A stretch of DNA of 64,000 nt from an uncultured Methanobrevibacter sp. GTDB taxonomy: Archaea; Methanobacteriota; Methanobacteria; Methanobacteriales; Methanobacteriaceae. Below are positions 1-8,969 of the stretch, piece after piece. Made by a program: the position numbers and the translations under genes. The stretch lies in assembly GCA_947628455.1 (NCBI GenBank), contig CANQZY010000001.1, positions 128,124 through 192,123 on the forward strand, in the 5' to 3' direction. The first letter of the stretch is position 1. Each line of letters opens with the position of its first letter. The notes below the pieces were generated by a model. That model saw only the letters and a program-made list of their open reading frames with translations. It was not told the DNA's origin and did not search any database.

Positions 1-1
1 T

Positions 2-505
2 AAAGGCAATGTACCAGAATATTATTCTCGAATGAAAGCTGTTGAAGCACAACTTTCACAAATAGATTTAATTCCTCTTATTATGGATACAAAATTTGCA
101 TCAATAGTGGGAATGCAACAAGATAATGTGGCAAAACAATTAAATAGCTATATTGTAATTGATATTGGAAATGGTCATACAACTGCAGCATCTATTGAAG
201 ATGGTAAAATACAAGGTATTTTTGAACATCATACATCAAACCTTAATGGTGATAGTTTAGAAAAATATATAAAAAGACTTGCTGAAGGTAAAATAACAAA
301 TGAAGAAATATATAATGATCATGGTCATGGTGCATGTGTATTAAATCCTTTAACTAAATTAGAAAAAGTTATTGTAGCAGGACCAAAAAGAAATTTAATT
401 AAGCACACTAAATTAGATTGGCATAATGCTACTCCAGGTGGAGATGTTATGATGACCGGAACAGTAGGACTTATAAAAACTAATGATTATTTATGTTCAG
501 ATTAG
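2..505 (+). CDS. DUF1786-like ASKHA-fold protein, C-terminal part (partial at left edge)
   Basis: The reading frame is open to the left edge of the window, so only the last ~168 codons are present and the true start lies outside. The visible part carries a glycine-rich DIGNGHT motif typical of the phosphate-binding loop of actin-like (ASKHA) ATPase folds, and ends with a TGTVGL segment. The sequence resembles the DUF1786 family, whose members have been named as related to pyruvate formate-lyase activating enzymes without firm functional proof. It overlaps the following PHP gene by 13 bases, so the two are probably co-transcribed and translationally coupled. Function is unknown; the family call is from memory of its pattern and is moderate. 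Confidence 0.6.
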   Translation, partial: KGNVPEYYSRMKAVEAQLSQIDLIPLIMDTKFASIVGMQQDNVAKQLNSYIVIDIGNGHTTAASIEDGKIQGIFEHHTSNLNGDSLEKYIKRLAEGKITNEEIYNDHGHGACVLNPLTKLEKVIVAGPKRNLIKHTKLDWHNATPGGDVMMTGTVGLIKTNDYLCSD

Positions 506-1146
506 ATCCGCATATTCACAGTAGATTTTCTCAAGATAGTTGTAGTAAAATAACTGATATATTAGATATGGCAAATAAAAGGAATATTGATATTATTGCT
601 ATTAGTGATCATAACACTGTTGAAGGTAATAAATATGCTAGAAATTTAAAGCAAGATAATGTATTGATTATACCTTCTATTGAAATATCTTCTCGTGATG
701 GTCATATTCTGGGATTTGGATGTGAAGAACATATTCCTCAAGGTTTACCACCTCAAGAAACTATTGATTTAATACATGATAATAATGGTATTGCTATTAT
801 TCCACATCCTTTTTGTTTTTATAGACATGGACTTTTACATAAAACTAATGAGAAATTAGATTTTGATGCAATAGAAACTAAAAATGCAAGATTTATCATG
901 GGGTATTGTAATAATAAAGCATCAAAACTATCAAAAAAGTATAATATACCTTTTTTAGGATCAAGCGATGCACATTATTATAAATTTGTTGGTGATTGTT
1001 ATACAGAGATTGATTGTGAAAAAGATATTGATTCCGTTTTAAAAGCTATTTTAAAAGGAAAAACAAGAGCATGCGGTGAAGGAACATCTAATATAAAATT
1101 ATCAACATATTTGTTTAATAAAAATATATTAAAAAGAATTTGTTAA
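493..1146 (+). CDS. PHP domain metal-dependent phosphoesterase
   Basis: This 217-residue protein is a single PHP domain. The metal-binding motifs are visible in order: H7-x-H9 in DPHIHS, D39-H40 in SDHN, E64, H71, H105 in IPHPF, and D159-x-H161 in SSDAH. Stand-alone PHP proteins of this size hydrolyse phosphoesters using a di- or trinuclear metal centre; the substrate cannot be told from sequence, and histidinol phosphatase or nucleotide phosphoesterase are possibilities. The start ATG lies inside the end of the preceding DUF1786-like gene, which suggests an operon. After the stop there is a 90-base AT-rich spacer before the convergent Alba gene. Confidence 0.85.
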   Translation: MFRLDPHIHSRFSQDSCSKITDILDMANKRNIDIIAISDHNTVEGNKYARNLKQDNVLIIPSIEISSRDGHILGFGCEEHIPQGLPPQETIDLIHDNNGIAIIPHPFCFYRHGLLHKTNEKLDFDAIETKNARFIMGYCNNKASKLSKKYNIPFLGSSDAHYYKFVGDCYTEIDCEKDIDSVLKAILKGKTRACGEGTSNIKLSTYLFNKNILKRIC

Positions 1147-1236
1147 TTGATAATTATTGTTATTTGATATTATCAAGTATAAAATTTAATATTAAAATAA
1201 TTTTTATCCATATTTAAAAAAAAGTTAAAGGAATTT

Positions 1237-1509
1237 TTATTCCTTTTTAAGATATATTTCTATGGTAGAAACATTAGTTGTCATACCATCATTGTTTTTA
1301 ATCTCTTCTGTATTTGTTTTAATTTCATCTATTTCACATTCTGGTATGAATCTATTTCTAACAATTTCTGCAACATCAACAGCTCTACTAATAGCTTTAC
1401 CTCTTGCTTTTAGATAGACGTTTTCATTTCCATTATTAATTTGTGTTACAACTGCTAATACATAGTTCATTACTGGTTTATTTCCAATGTATATTATATT
1501 TTCTTCCAT
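1237..1509 (-). CDS. albA: DNA/RNA-binding protein Alba
   Basis: This 90-residue protein has the full Alba fold signature. It opens with an [16 protein letters not shown] strand-helix unit, in which the lysine after GN corresponds to the conserved nucleic-acid-contacting lysine. An [20 protein letters not shown] helix follows and then a C-terminal strand pair. Alba dimers coat DNA and also bind RNA in many archaea. A histone gene is also present at 13.5 kb, so this organism carries two kinds of architectural chromatin protein. The gene is monocistronic and divergent from ilvD. No strong Shine-Dalgarno sequence is seen before the ATG. Confidence 0.93.
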   Translation of the reverse strand: MEENIIYIGNKPVMNYVLAVVTQINNGNENVYLKARGKAISRAVDVAEIVRNRFIPECEIDEIKTNTEEIKNNDGMTTNVSTIEIYLKKE

Positions 1510-1681
1510 GATTAGTCAACTCATATATTTTAATGTTTAAATTTTGAATTAATTTTATGAAATAATTTAAAGTTTAACATTTATTAATTTTTTTCTTAAA
1601 AATTAATATAATTAATCCATTATATTATTATTATATTATTACATATAAAATATATAATGATTAATTTTTTTGTGTGATTAA

Positions 1682-3331
1682 ATGAAAAGTGATAATATTA
1701 AAAAAGGAATTCAAAAAGCACCTCATAGATCTTTATTAAGAGCATGTGGTCTTGATGATGATGATTTTAAAAAACCTTTTATTGGAATAGCCAATAGTTT
1801 TACAGATATTGTGCCAGGACATATACATTTAAGAGAACTTGTTGAAGATGTTAAACAAGGTATTAGTGATGCTGGAGGGATTCCATTTGAATTCGATACA
1901 ATGGCTATTTGTGATGGAATAAGTATGAATCATGAAGGCATGAAATATTCACTTCCATCAAGAGAATTAATTGCTGCAACTGTTGAGAGCATGGCTAATG
2001 GACATGCATTTGATGGTTTAGTTCTCATACCAAGTTGTGATAAGGTAGTTCCAGGAATGCTTATGGGTGCTTTTAGAGTTAATGTTCCAACTATTGTTGT
2101 TACTGGAGGTCCAATGGAAGTTGGTCGTTATAATGATAAAAATATTGATTTAATTAGTGTTTATGAAGCTGTAGGGGAATTATCTGTTGGAAAAATTACA
2201 GAGAAAGAAGTTGATGAGATAGAAAGGCGCGCTTGTCCTGGAGCAGGTAGTTGTTCAGGATTATTCACAGCAAATACAATGGCTTGTATAACTGAAACTT
2301 TAGGATTATCGTTTCCATTATGTGCAACTACTCATGCGAATGATATAGCTAATAAACAATTGGCCTATGCATCTGGTAAACGTATAGTAGAAATGATCGA
2401 TGAGGATTTAAAACCATCAGATATTTTAACACAAAAATCATTTAATAATGCCATCGCTGTTGATATGGCATTAGGAGGTTCAACTAATACGGCACTTCAT
2501 ATTCCAGCTTTAGCTAATGAATTAGAAAATGTTAATGTAGATTTAGATTTATTTGATGAAGTTAGTAAAAATGTGCCTCATATAACTTTAATTTCTCCTG
2601 CAGGTGAGAATACAATGATGGATCTACATTTAGCTGGTGGAATACCTGCAGTATTAAAAAATTTAGGAGATAAAATAGATCGCGATCAATTAACTGTTAA
2701 TGGAAAGACTATTGGAGAAAATATTGCGGATGTTAAAGTTAAAAATTCTAATGTTATTCGTCCTTTAGATGATCCTATTCATTTTGATGGAGGAATTGCA
2801 ATTTTAAAAGGTAATATTGCTCCTAATGGTTCTGTAGTTAAAAAAGGTGCTGTTGCACAAGAATTAATGCATCTTAAAGGTCCTGCAAAAGTATTCACAT
2901 CAGAAGAAGAGGTTACACAAGCAATATTTAATCATAAAATTAATGAAGGAGATATTATTGTAATTACTTATGAAGGACCTAAAGGAGGTCCTGGAATGAG
3001 GGAAATGCTCAATCCAACATCTGCTATTGTAGGAATGGAAATTAAAAATGTAGGTCTTATAACTGATGGAAGATTTTCAGGGGGAACTAGAGGGCCATGT
3101 ATTGGACATATATCTCCAGAAGCAATGGCTGATGGTCCTATAGGCGCAATTGAAGATGGGGATATTATTGAAATAGATATTGAAAACAGATCCATTAATG
3201 TTGATTTAACTGATGAAGAAATAGCTAAAAGAATTAAAGAAAGGAAAATACCACAAAAAGATGTTAATGGATGGTTAGCGTTATATAGGAAACTTGTAAC
3301 TTCTGCAGATACTGGAGCAGTTTTAAGGTAG
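1682..3331 (+). CDS. ilvD: dihydroxy-acid dehydratase
   Basis: IlvD dehydrates 2,3-dihydroxy-isovalerate and 2,3-dihydroxy-3-methylvalerate to the keto acids that precede valine, isoleucine and leucine. The 549-residue length is normal. Cysteines expected to hold the iron-sulfur cluster are visible as C78 (AICDG), C119 (PSCDK) and C191 (GSCSG). The conserved GGSTNT, GGP and late [10 protein letters not shown] motifs are also present. The start ATG follows a GTGTGAT Shine-Dalgarno-like sequence. hisD follows after nine bases and is probably co-transcribed, which joins the branched-chain and histidine pathways in one transcript. The other ilv genes in this window, ilvC and ilvE, lie about 20 kb away. 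Confidence 0.97.
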   Translation: MKSDNIKKGIQKAPHRSLLRACGLDDDDFKKPFIGIANSFTDIVPGHIHLRELVEDVKQGISDAGGIPFEFDTMAICDGISMNHEGMKYSLPSRELIAATVESMANGHAFDGLVLIPSCDKVVPGMLMGAFRVNVPTIVVTGGPMEVGRYNDKNIDLISVYEAVGELSVGKITEKEVDEIERRACPGAGSCSGLFTANTMACITETLGLSFPLCATTHANDIANKQLAYASGKRIVEMIDEDLKPSDILTQKSFNNAIAVDMALGGSTNTALHIPALANELENVNVDLDLFDEVSKNVPHITLISPAGENTMMDLHLAGGIPAVLKNLGDKIDRDQLTVNGKTIGENIADVKVKNSNVIRPLDDPIHFDGGIAILKGNIAPNGSVVKKGAVAQELMHLKGPAKVFTSEEEVTQAIFNHKINEGDIIVITYEGPKGGPGMREMLNPTSAIVGMEIKNVGLITDGRFSGGTRGPCIGHISPEAMADGPIGAIEDGDIIEIDIENRSINVDLTDEEIAKRIKERKIPQKDVNGWLALYRKLVTSADTGAVLR

Positions 3332-3340
3332 TGAATAATC

Positions 3341-4597
3341 ATGGAACTTTTAAGATATGATGATATTGATATTGATAAAGTTGTAAAACGTTCAGAAAAT
3401 GATGTTAATTCGGTAGTTCCAATAGTTTCTGATATAATATCTGATGTAGCTAAAAATGGTGATAAAGCAATTAAAAAATATACTAAAAAGTTTGATAATA
3501 TAGATGTTAACACATTAAAAGTAACTGATGAAGAAATTAAAAATGCTTACGAAAGTATTGATAAGGAATTATTAAATGCTTTAAAATCTTCAGCGAATAA
3601 TATTCGAAAATTTCATTCAAGACAAATGCCTAAAGAATGGGAAATAGAAATAAATCCTGGAGTTAAAGCAGGACAAATTATAAGGCCTATAAATTCTGTG
3701 GGATGTTATATTCCAGGAGGAAAAGCCATTTATCCATCTTCTATTTTAATGGCTGCTATTCCTGCAAAGATAGCGGGTGTTGAAAAGATAATTGCTTGTT
3801 CACCACCTGAAATTAATAATGCTATTTTAATTGCAGCAGATTTATCGGGGATTGATGAAATATATAAAGTTGGGGGAGCACAGGCTATTGCAGCAATGGC
3901 TTATGGAACAGAAAGTGTTCCTAAAGTTGAAAAAATAGTAGGTCCGGGTAATATTTTTGTTACTGCTGCTAAAAAATTAGTTTATGGTAGAACAGATATT
4001 GATTTTCCAGCAGGACCATCTGAAGTTTTAATATTAGCTGATGAAACTGCAATACCTGAATATATAGCTAGCGATATTTTAGCCCAAGCAGAACATGATC
4101 CTAAAGCATCTTGTTTTATTGTAACAGATAATGAAAATTTAGCTTTTAATACACTTGAATCTATTAATAAATTAATCAAACATGCTAAAAGAAAAGATAT
4201 TATTATGAAAGCTTTAGAAAAATCGGGTAAAATTATTCTTTGTAATAATTTTGATGAAGCTATTGAAGTAACTAATAAATATGCTCCTGAACATTTACAA
4301 ATAATAACGCAAAATGATGAAAAAGTATTATCTAAAATTAATAATGCAGGTTCTATATTTTTAGGTAACTACTCTCCTGTACCATGTGGTGATTATGGTT
4401 CGGGAACAAATCATGTGCTTCCTACGGGTGGTGGAGCGAAAATGTATTCAGGACTATCAACAGAGTCTTTTATTAAAAAACCAACTGTACAAAAAATTTC
4501 AAAAGATGGTATTGAAAATTTATCAAAAACTTGTATTACAATTGCAGAATATGAAGGCTTATATTCCCATGCTGATTCAATTAGAAAAAGACTATAA
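3341..4597 (+). CDS. hisD: histidinol dehydrogenase
   Basis: HisD catalyses the last two steps of histidine synthesis, oxidising L-histidinol to histidine with NAD and a zinc ion. The 418-residue protein shows the family blocks GCYIPGGKA, VGPGNIFV, FPAGPSEVL and AEHDP, followed by the NHVLPTGG stretch. All are in the usual order and the length is normal. The gene sits nine bases behind ilvD, so a shared transcript is likely. hisB and hisI occur elsewhere in the window, so histidine genes are dispersed in this genome. No irregularity is seen. Confidence 0.97.
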   Translation: MELLRYDDIDIDKVVKRSENDVNSVVPIVSDIISDVAKNGDKAIKKYTKKFDNIDVNTLKVTDEEIKNAYESIDKELLNALKSSANNIRKFHSRQMPKEWEIEINPGVKAGQIIRPINSVGCYIPGGKAIYPSSILMAAIPAKIAGVEKIIACSPPEINNAILIAADLSGIDEIYKVGGAQAIAAMAYGTESVPKVEKIVGPGNIFVTAAKKLVYGRTDIDFPAGPSEVLILADETAIPEYIASDILAQAEHDPKASCFIVTDNENLAFNTLESINKLIKHAKRKDIIMKALEKSGKIILCNNFDEAIEVTNKYAPEHLQIITQNDEKVLSKINNAGSIFLGNYSPVPCGDYGSGTNHVLPTGGGAKMYSGLSTESFIKKPTVQKISKDGIENLSKTCITIAEYEGLYSHADSIRKRL

Positions 4598-4706
4598 ATA
4601 TCGGGATTTTATTATTTTTATATGAAAATAATTAAATTAATCATATAATTATAAAAATATGATTTTTTTTATAATAATTAATTTTATATAGTAAATTTTA
4701 GTTAAT

Positions 4707-4718
4707 TATAATATAAAT
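4707..4718 (+). promoter_or_regulatory. Candidate TATA box of the flippase gene (leaderless arrangement)
   Basis: The sequence TATAATATAAAT is centred about 24-26 bases before the first in-frame ATG at 4736. No Shine-Dalgarno sequence lies between them, only a T-rich stretch. Archaeal TATA boxes are usually about 25 bases upstream of transcription start, so transcription would begin almost at the ATG. This is inference from spacing only. Confidence 0.4.
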
Positions 4719-4735
4719 CTATTTTTTTTAAATGG

Positions 4736-6319
4736 ATGATGACTATGGGAAATAAATTAATTCGCGGTAGTTTTATAATATTTCTTGGAAATATTATTTT
4801 TCGTTTAGGAGGATATATCTATCGTTTTTTAATGGCTTCTTTACTTGGACCGGCACTTTATGGTGTTTTAGGTATTACTTTACCATTCCAAGGTATATTT
4901 CAGACTTTATCTGCGGGGGGACTTCCGCCTGCAATAGCTAAATATGTTGCTGAGTATGAAGCTACAGATCAAAAAGATCTTGCTCGTCAAACTATTTTTA
5001 CTTCACTGAAAATAATGTTTTTTTTAGGATGTTTCTTTGGCGTTATTATGGTTGTAGTGGCTGCTCCATGGTTAGCTTATGAATATTTACATAAACCTGA
5101 AACTTTAATTCCTCTACAGATTGTAGGTTTTATTACTCCTTTTAGTGTTATTGTTGGAGCTTTTAGAGGAGCATTTCAGGGTGTTTATAAAATGGAGTAT
5201 ATTCTTTATACTCGTGCAGTTGAACAGCTTTTTATGATTTTATTTTCGGTTGGTTTTGTTCTCATAGGTTTTTCAGTTGTTGGAGCTCTTTGGGGTACTG
5301 TTTTAGGATTTGCCTTATCTGCAGTAGTAGCTGTTTACATTTTCAAGTTCCATATGTATAAATATATGCCTAAAGAAAATGATAATTTTAAAATGTCAAT
5401 TAAAGAAGAACTTAAATTAGCGGGTGTTCTTGTTAAATTTGCTATTCCAGTTATTATTACAGCTATTGCTGAAATGGGCATTTATAATATTTGTACTTTA
5501 GTTATGGGTGCTTTTTTAACAACAGAAGCAATTGGATTTTTTGCAGCGGCTGATCCAATCTCTAGATTACCTTTAATTATTTCTATTTCAATAGCTACTA
5601 CTATTCTTCCAGCTTCTTCTGAAGCATTTAGCTCTGGAAATAAGAAAAGTTTAGGAAAATATGTTAATGAATCTTATAAATTCTCCTTGTTATTTGTTAT
5701 TCCTATGTGTGTTGGAATAGCTGCTTTTTCAATTCCAATTTTAAAATTACTATACTTTACTAATCCTTCCTATGTTGCTGGTGCTTCTGCATTAGCTATT
5801 TTATCAATTGGAATGACTTTTTATTCAATATTTTCGATTTCAACAAGTATTATTCAAGGTATTGGAAATCCAAGAATTCCAATGTATATTTTAGTTCTTG
5901 GAGCCATTTTTTGTTTAGTTTTAAATTGGTGGTTGGTTCCAATCATGGGTATTGCAGGTGGAGCACTTGCAACTACATTAGCATGTTTAGCTATGATGAT
6001 TCCAGTAATGTTTTTTGCATTTAAATTAACGGATACTAGACCTCAATGGACACCAATATTTAAAATGATAAGTGCTTCTATTTTAATGAGTGTTATTGCT
6101 CTTATTATCCCAAAATCCATTATAGGTTTATTTATTGGTATTATATGTTGTCCTATAATTTATCTTGTTTCTTTAATCTTATTTAGATTTTTCACTAAAG
6201 GGGATATAATAGCTTTAAGAGAGTATTCCTCTAAATTTAAAGGATTTTCAGGCATTATAAATAAAATTTTAGACATTATAGAAAAAATAGAATCAAAATG
6301 TTCAAAAATGAAATCTTAA
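4736..6319 (+). CDS. Polysaccharide/lipid-linked glycan flippase (MurJ/Wzx, MOP superfamily)
   Basis: This 527-residue protein is almost entirely hydrophobic, with roughly 13-14 predicted membrane helices separated by short basic loops. It has the conserved N-terminal GSFIIFLGNIIFRLGGYIYR region and the repeated layout of the MVF/Wzx branch of the MOP exporter superfamily. Such proteins flip polyprenyl-linked saccharides or cell-wall precursors across the cytoplasmic membrane. In a pseudomurein-making methanogen it could carry a pseudomurein or glycoprotein-glycan precursor, but the substrate is not shown. Several ATGs cluster at the start (4736, 4739, 4745). No Shine-Dalgarno sequence precedes them, so the mRNA may be leaderless. 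The gene stands alone between hisD and the ModE-type regulator. Confidence 0.85.
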   Translation: MMTMGNKLIRGSFIIFLGNIIFRLGGYIYRFLMASLLGPALYGVLGITLPFQGIFQTLSAGGLPPAIAKYVAEYEATDQKDLARQTIFTSLKIMFFLGCFFGVIMVVVAAPWLAYEYLHKPETLIPLQIVGFITPFSVIVGAFRGAFQGVYKMEYILYTRAVEQLFMILFSVGFVLIGFSVVGALWGTVLGFALSAVVAVYIFKFHMYKYMPKENDNFKMSIKEELKLAGVLVKFAIPVIITAIAEMGIYNICTLVMGAFLTTEAIGFFAAADPISRLPLIISISIATTILPASSEAFSSGNKKSLGKYVNESYKFSLLFVIPMCVGIAAFSIPILKLLYFTNPSYVAGASALAILSIGMTFYSIFSISTSIIQGIGNPRIPMYILVLGAIFCLVLNWWLVPIMGIAGGALATTLACLAMMIPVMFFAFKLTDTRPQWTPIFKMISASILMSVIALIIPKSIIGLFIGIICCPIIYLVSLILFRFFTKGDIIALREYSSKFKGFSGIINKILDIIEKIESKCSKMKS

Positions 6320-6387
6320 AATATTTTTTATAAAAATTATTAATACTACTCTTTTTTATATTTAAAAATTAAAATAATAGAATATTG

Positions 6388-6397
6388 TCTAATTAGA
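6388..6397. promoter_or_regulatory. Palindrome before the ModE-type regulator gene, possible operator
   Basis: The 10-base perfect palindrome TCTAATTAGA lies about 17 bases before the regulator start codon, just upstream of the Shine-Dalgarno sequence GGTGA at 6402-6406. Flanking TG and CA bases extend the symmetry. An autoregulatory operator is one explanation. In DNA this rich in A and T, chance is another. Confidence 0.3.
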
Positions 6398-6413
6398 TCA
6401 TGGTGAATATAAA

Positions 6414-7106
6414 ATGACGGATGTTAAAGCAGGAGTGGAATATAAAATTAATATTGGAGATAACTTTTTTTGGCTTGATAAAAAAAAATTTAATCTTCTA
6501 CAGAGTATTTTAGAGACAGGTTCCATCACTCATGCAGCGAAAGCTATTAATGTTTCATATAGAACTGCATTAAACTATATTGATAAAATTGAGAATAATC
6601 TAAACATCAAAATTGTAAGCACAAAAAAAGGAGGAAAAGGTGGTGGTGGAGGAACATCACTTACTGATGAAGGTTTTTCAATATTAAAAGAATGTAAAAA
6701 AATTAATGCAATAATGGAACTTCATAATGATGTTAATGAACTAGAAGTAATTGTTAAAGATATTGATGAGTCTAAAGGAATAATGAATATACAAATAAAA
6801 GACAATATTATTAAAGCACCTTTAAACAAAAATTATAGGATTGGAGATAAATTATTAATTCTTATTAGTTATGATAATATTTTCATAATGCTTAAAGCAC
6901 AAACTTCAAGTATTAGAAATATTCTTAAAGGTAAAATAGTAGAGATAAAATTAAAAGGCGAAATTATAAGAGTTAAAATAGATATTGGTGGAGTGTTTGT
7001 CTATTCTGATATCACAATATCTGCTGAAAAAGAACTAGATTTAAACATAGGAAAAGAAGTATATATTGCATTTAAAGCAATGTCTGTAGCTACTTTAAAA
7101 TTATAA
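6414..7106 (+). CDS. ModE-type transcriptional regulator with TOBE (molybdate/tungstate-binding) domain
   Basis: The 230-residue protein begins with a LysR/ModE-like winged helix at about residues 20-85, recognisable from a SILETGSITHAAKA helix followed by SYRTALNYIDKI. Next comes a glycine-rich wing (KGGKGGGGG) and a threonine/serine/leucine-rich segment. The C-terminal half has two mop/TOBE-like folds: about residues 95-160, and about 165-230 with the SSIRNILKGKIVEI motif. Proteins of this architecture bind molybdate or tungstate through TOBE and control its uptake or the Mo/W enzymes. No transporter gene is adjacent. It is followed 19 bases later by a small ferredoxin and then hisB. A palindrome just upstream of the gene may be an operator. 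Confidence 0.88.
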   Translation: MTDVKAGVEYKINIGDNFFWLDKKKFNLLQSILETGSITHAAKAINVSYRTALNYIDKIENNLNIKIVSTKKGGKGGGGGTSLTDEGFSILKECKKINAIMELHNDVNELEVIVKDIDESKGIMNIQIKDNIIKAPLNKNYRIGDKLLILISYDNIFIMLKAQTSSIRNILKGKIVEIKLKGEIIRVKIDIGGVFVYSDITISAEKELDLNIGKEVYIAFKAMSVATLKL

Positions 7107-7125
7107 CTAATATGGGGGTATAACT

Positions 7126-7326
7126 ATTTTAAAAATTGATGTAGATGAAACTAAATGCATTGCTTGTGGGAATTGTTATGATATTTGTCCTAAAGCAGCT
7201 AAAATATGGAAAATAACTAATGTTGCACATATATTAGATTTAAGATATTGTCATGTATGCACACTCTGTGCAATGGAATGTCCTGTTGATTGTATTACTA
7301 TAATAAGAAATGCTCCAGAGGAATAA
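7126..7326 (+). CDS. 2[4Fe-4S] ferredoxin with non-standard start codon
   Basis: A clear bacterial-type ferredoxin of about 66 residues. It has two cluster motifs: [12 protein letters not shown] in the first half and [12 protein letters not shown] in the second, both C-x2-C-x2-C-x3-CP. It would carry electrons at low potential in the cytoplasm. The frame contains no ATG, GTG or TTG before the first cysteine. The preceding in-frame stop is TAA at 7108. The best candidate start is ATT at 7126, seven bases after the GGGGG run at 7114-7118 that could act as Shine-Dalgarno; ATA at 7120 is another option. Alternatively, one extra G in that run would place the ATG at 7112 in frame. It ends two bases before the hisB start codon, so coupling with hisB is likely. 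Confidence 0.85.
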   Translation: MLKIDVDETKCIACGNCYDICPKAAKIWKITNVAHILDLRYCHVCTLCAMECPVDCITIIRNAPEE

Positions 7327-7328
7327 AA

Positions 7329-7907
7329 ATGACAAGAGTCACTGAAACTTCAAGAAATACTTCAGAAACACAAATTTATATAAAAATGAATTTAGATGGA
7401 AATGGAAAATATAAAATCCAAACTGATGTTAATTTCTTTAAACACATGCTAGAATCATTTTCAAAACATTCACTTATAGATCTAGAAATAGAAGCTAAAG
7501 GAGACATTGAAATTGATGATCACCATACAGTAGAAGATATTGGAATATTATTAGGAGAAGCTTTTAATTTAGCTATTGGGGATAAAAAAGGGATTAACAG
7601 AATGGCCAATGCAATAGTCCCTATGGATGAATCAGTTGCTACTGTTGCAGTCGATATTAGTGGACGCAGCTATTGTAATATGAAATGCTCATTTAAAAAT
7701 CCTAAAATAGGAGATATGACTGCAGATGTTATTTTACATTTTTTTGAATCATTTGCAAATTCTGCTAAAATTAATATATATGGAAAAGTTGAAGGATTTA
7801 ATGATCATCACAAAGCAGAAGCTTTATTTAAAGCATTTGCTAAATCTTTAAAAGAAGCTATCAAAATTGAAAGAACAGATCTTCCTACTACAAAAGGAAT
7901 TCTTTAA
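7329..7907 (+). CDS. hisB: imidazoleglycerol-phosphate dehydratase
   Basis: HisB removes water from imidazole glycerol phosphate in histidine synthesis, using two manganese ions. The 192-residue protein carries the duplicated metal-binding motifs, [10 protein letters not shown] in the first half and [12 protein letters not shown] in the second, and has the expected length for a monofunctional enzyme. The start at ATG 7329 was chosen because the protein then begins at the family-typical position ([10 protein letters not shown]). A longer in-frame extension would overlap the end of the ferredoxin. The ferredoxin stop is two bases upstream, and the ModE-type regulator, ferredoxin and hisB appear to form one transcription unit. 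Confidence 0.97.
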   Translation: MTRVTETSRNTSETQIYIKMNLDGNGKYKIQTDVNFFKHMLESFSKHSLIDLEIEAKGDIEIDDHHTVEDIGILLGEAFNLAIGDKKGINRMANAIVPMDESVATVAVDISGRSYCNMKCSFKNPKIGDMTADVILHFFESFANSAKINIYGKVEGFNDHHKAEALFKAFAKSLKEAIKIERTDLPTTKGIL

Positions 7908-7955
7908 ATTAAATTTTACAGTTTTTATTTTAAAAAATTAAAAAAAAATTAGTTA

Positions 7956-8792
7956 TTAAATTTTAGATGGTTTATCTAGTAAATTACATTTGTTTCCAAT
8001 ACAACCATCACTCATATGAGGTGTTCTACAGACGCTATCATTGGATTTTTCTATCTCTCTTGCTTCTGTTGCTAACTTAGCTGCTGCAGATGCCATCTCG
8101 TGTGCTGCTGCAATAATTGGTATGTATTGCTGGTGATCTTGTAACATGAAACAACCTTTTGTATCTAAATTAGCTACTGCAGATGCCATTTCATAGGCTG
8201 CTAAAGCTTTTGCTTTTGCGTATGGATTTTTAAAATTACCTGCTTGAACAGCTTTTTCACCGGTAATAACTAATTTAGGTAATTTAATTTCTTTACCATC
8301 TTCAATATCTGCTATTATCTGACCAATTGTATGTTGTATTAGTCTATAAGCTCCAGTAGCTGATAAAACTTTAATAATATCAGAATTAAATGAAGCCATT
8401 TCAGTAGGATCTAATAGTTCTCTTCTAGCCCCAATCATCGGATCAGCTTTTATAATAATATAACCTAATCCTTGTTCATCCATTTCATCTTTTTTAGATA
8501 AACCTGGAGCATCTCCTATAATAATAGCAGGTGTTTTTTCTTCAGATAATAGTTCTCTAGCTCTTGCAGGTCCTGGCGCTCCAGGATTAGGACTTATAAA
8601 TATACAAAAATCAGGTGCAAAATCTTTAATTTTAGGAACAACTTCTTCAATTTGTTCAGGATTCATTTTTGCCCCAGATCCTACAAGTCTAACATCAATA
8701 TTTGGCCTATCAGCTCTTTCATCTAAAATTAAATCAATCACTGGTGAAGTACCAATATTTCCACTTTTAATAATTCCTATTTTTATAACCAT
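7956..8792 (-). CDS. mtd: F420-dependent methylenetetrahydromethanopterin dehydrogenase
   Basis: Mtd catalyses reversible hydride transfer between reduced coenzyme F420 and methenyl-tetrahydromethanopterin. This is a core step of methanogenesis from CO2 and hydrogen. The 278-residue protein matches the family length and its characteristic segments: an N-terminal IKIGIIKSGNIGTSPV strand, DERADRPNI, the ISPNPGAPGPARAREL loop, and ADPMIGARRELLDP. It is soluble and cytoplasmic. The gene stands alone, convergent with hisB, and upstream of it is tRNA-Val on the same strand. A GTGAT Shine-Dalgarno sequence precedes the ATG. It is strong evidence for a methanogen with a tetrahydromethanopterin pathway. 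Confidence 0.98.
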   Translation of the reverse strand: MVIKIGIIKSGNIGTSPVIDLILDERADRPNIDVRLVGSGAKMNPEQIEEVVPKIKDFAPDFCIFISPNPGAPGPARARELLSEEKTPAIIIGDAPGLSKKDEMDEQGLGYIIIKADPMIGARRELLDPTEMASFNSDIIKVLSATGAYRLIQHTIGQIIADIEDGKEIKLPKLVITGEKAVQAGNFKNPYAKAKALAAYEMASAVANLDTKGCFMLQDHQQYIPIIAAAHEMASAAAKLATEAREIEKSNDSVCRTPHMSDGCIGNKCNLLDKPSKI

Positions 8793-8956
8793 TTAATCAC
8801 TTTTTTAATTTAACAGAAAAAAGTTCTACAATGTAATTATTAATAATAAGTTTATTATCAATTTTTTGATTTAATTTATTACCAATATATTAAAATATCT
8901 AAATTTAATTAAAAAAATCATGGCGTCTTATTTAAAATATCTAAAATAAATTAATT

Positions 8957-8965
8957 AAAAAAAAA
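8957..8965 (-). terminator. Oligo-T terminator of tRNA-Val
   Basis: A run of nine A on the plus strand reads as nine T on the minus strand, starting five bases after the 3' end of tRNA-Val. Poly-U tracts are the usual intrinsic termination signal in archaea. Confidence 0.55.
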
Positions 8966-8969
8966 TTAG

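Noticed and set aside
2968-3513. Long minus-strand frame opposite ilvD and hisD
   Set aside because: It lies wholly opposite two certain genes, has no ribosome site and its translation is a serine/isoleucine-rich string typical of the antisense of AT-rich coding DNA.
7290-7328. Upstream extension of hisB by 13 codons
   Set aside because: The extension overlaps the last codons of the ferredoxin and lies before the normal HisB N-terminus; ATG 7329 is a better start.
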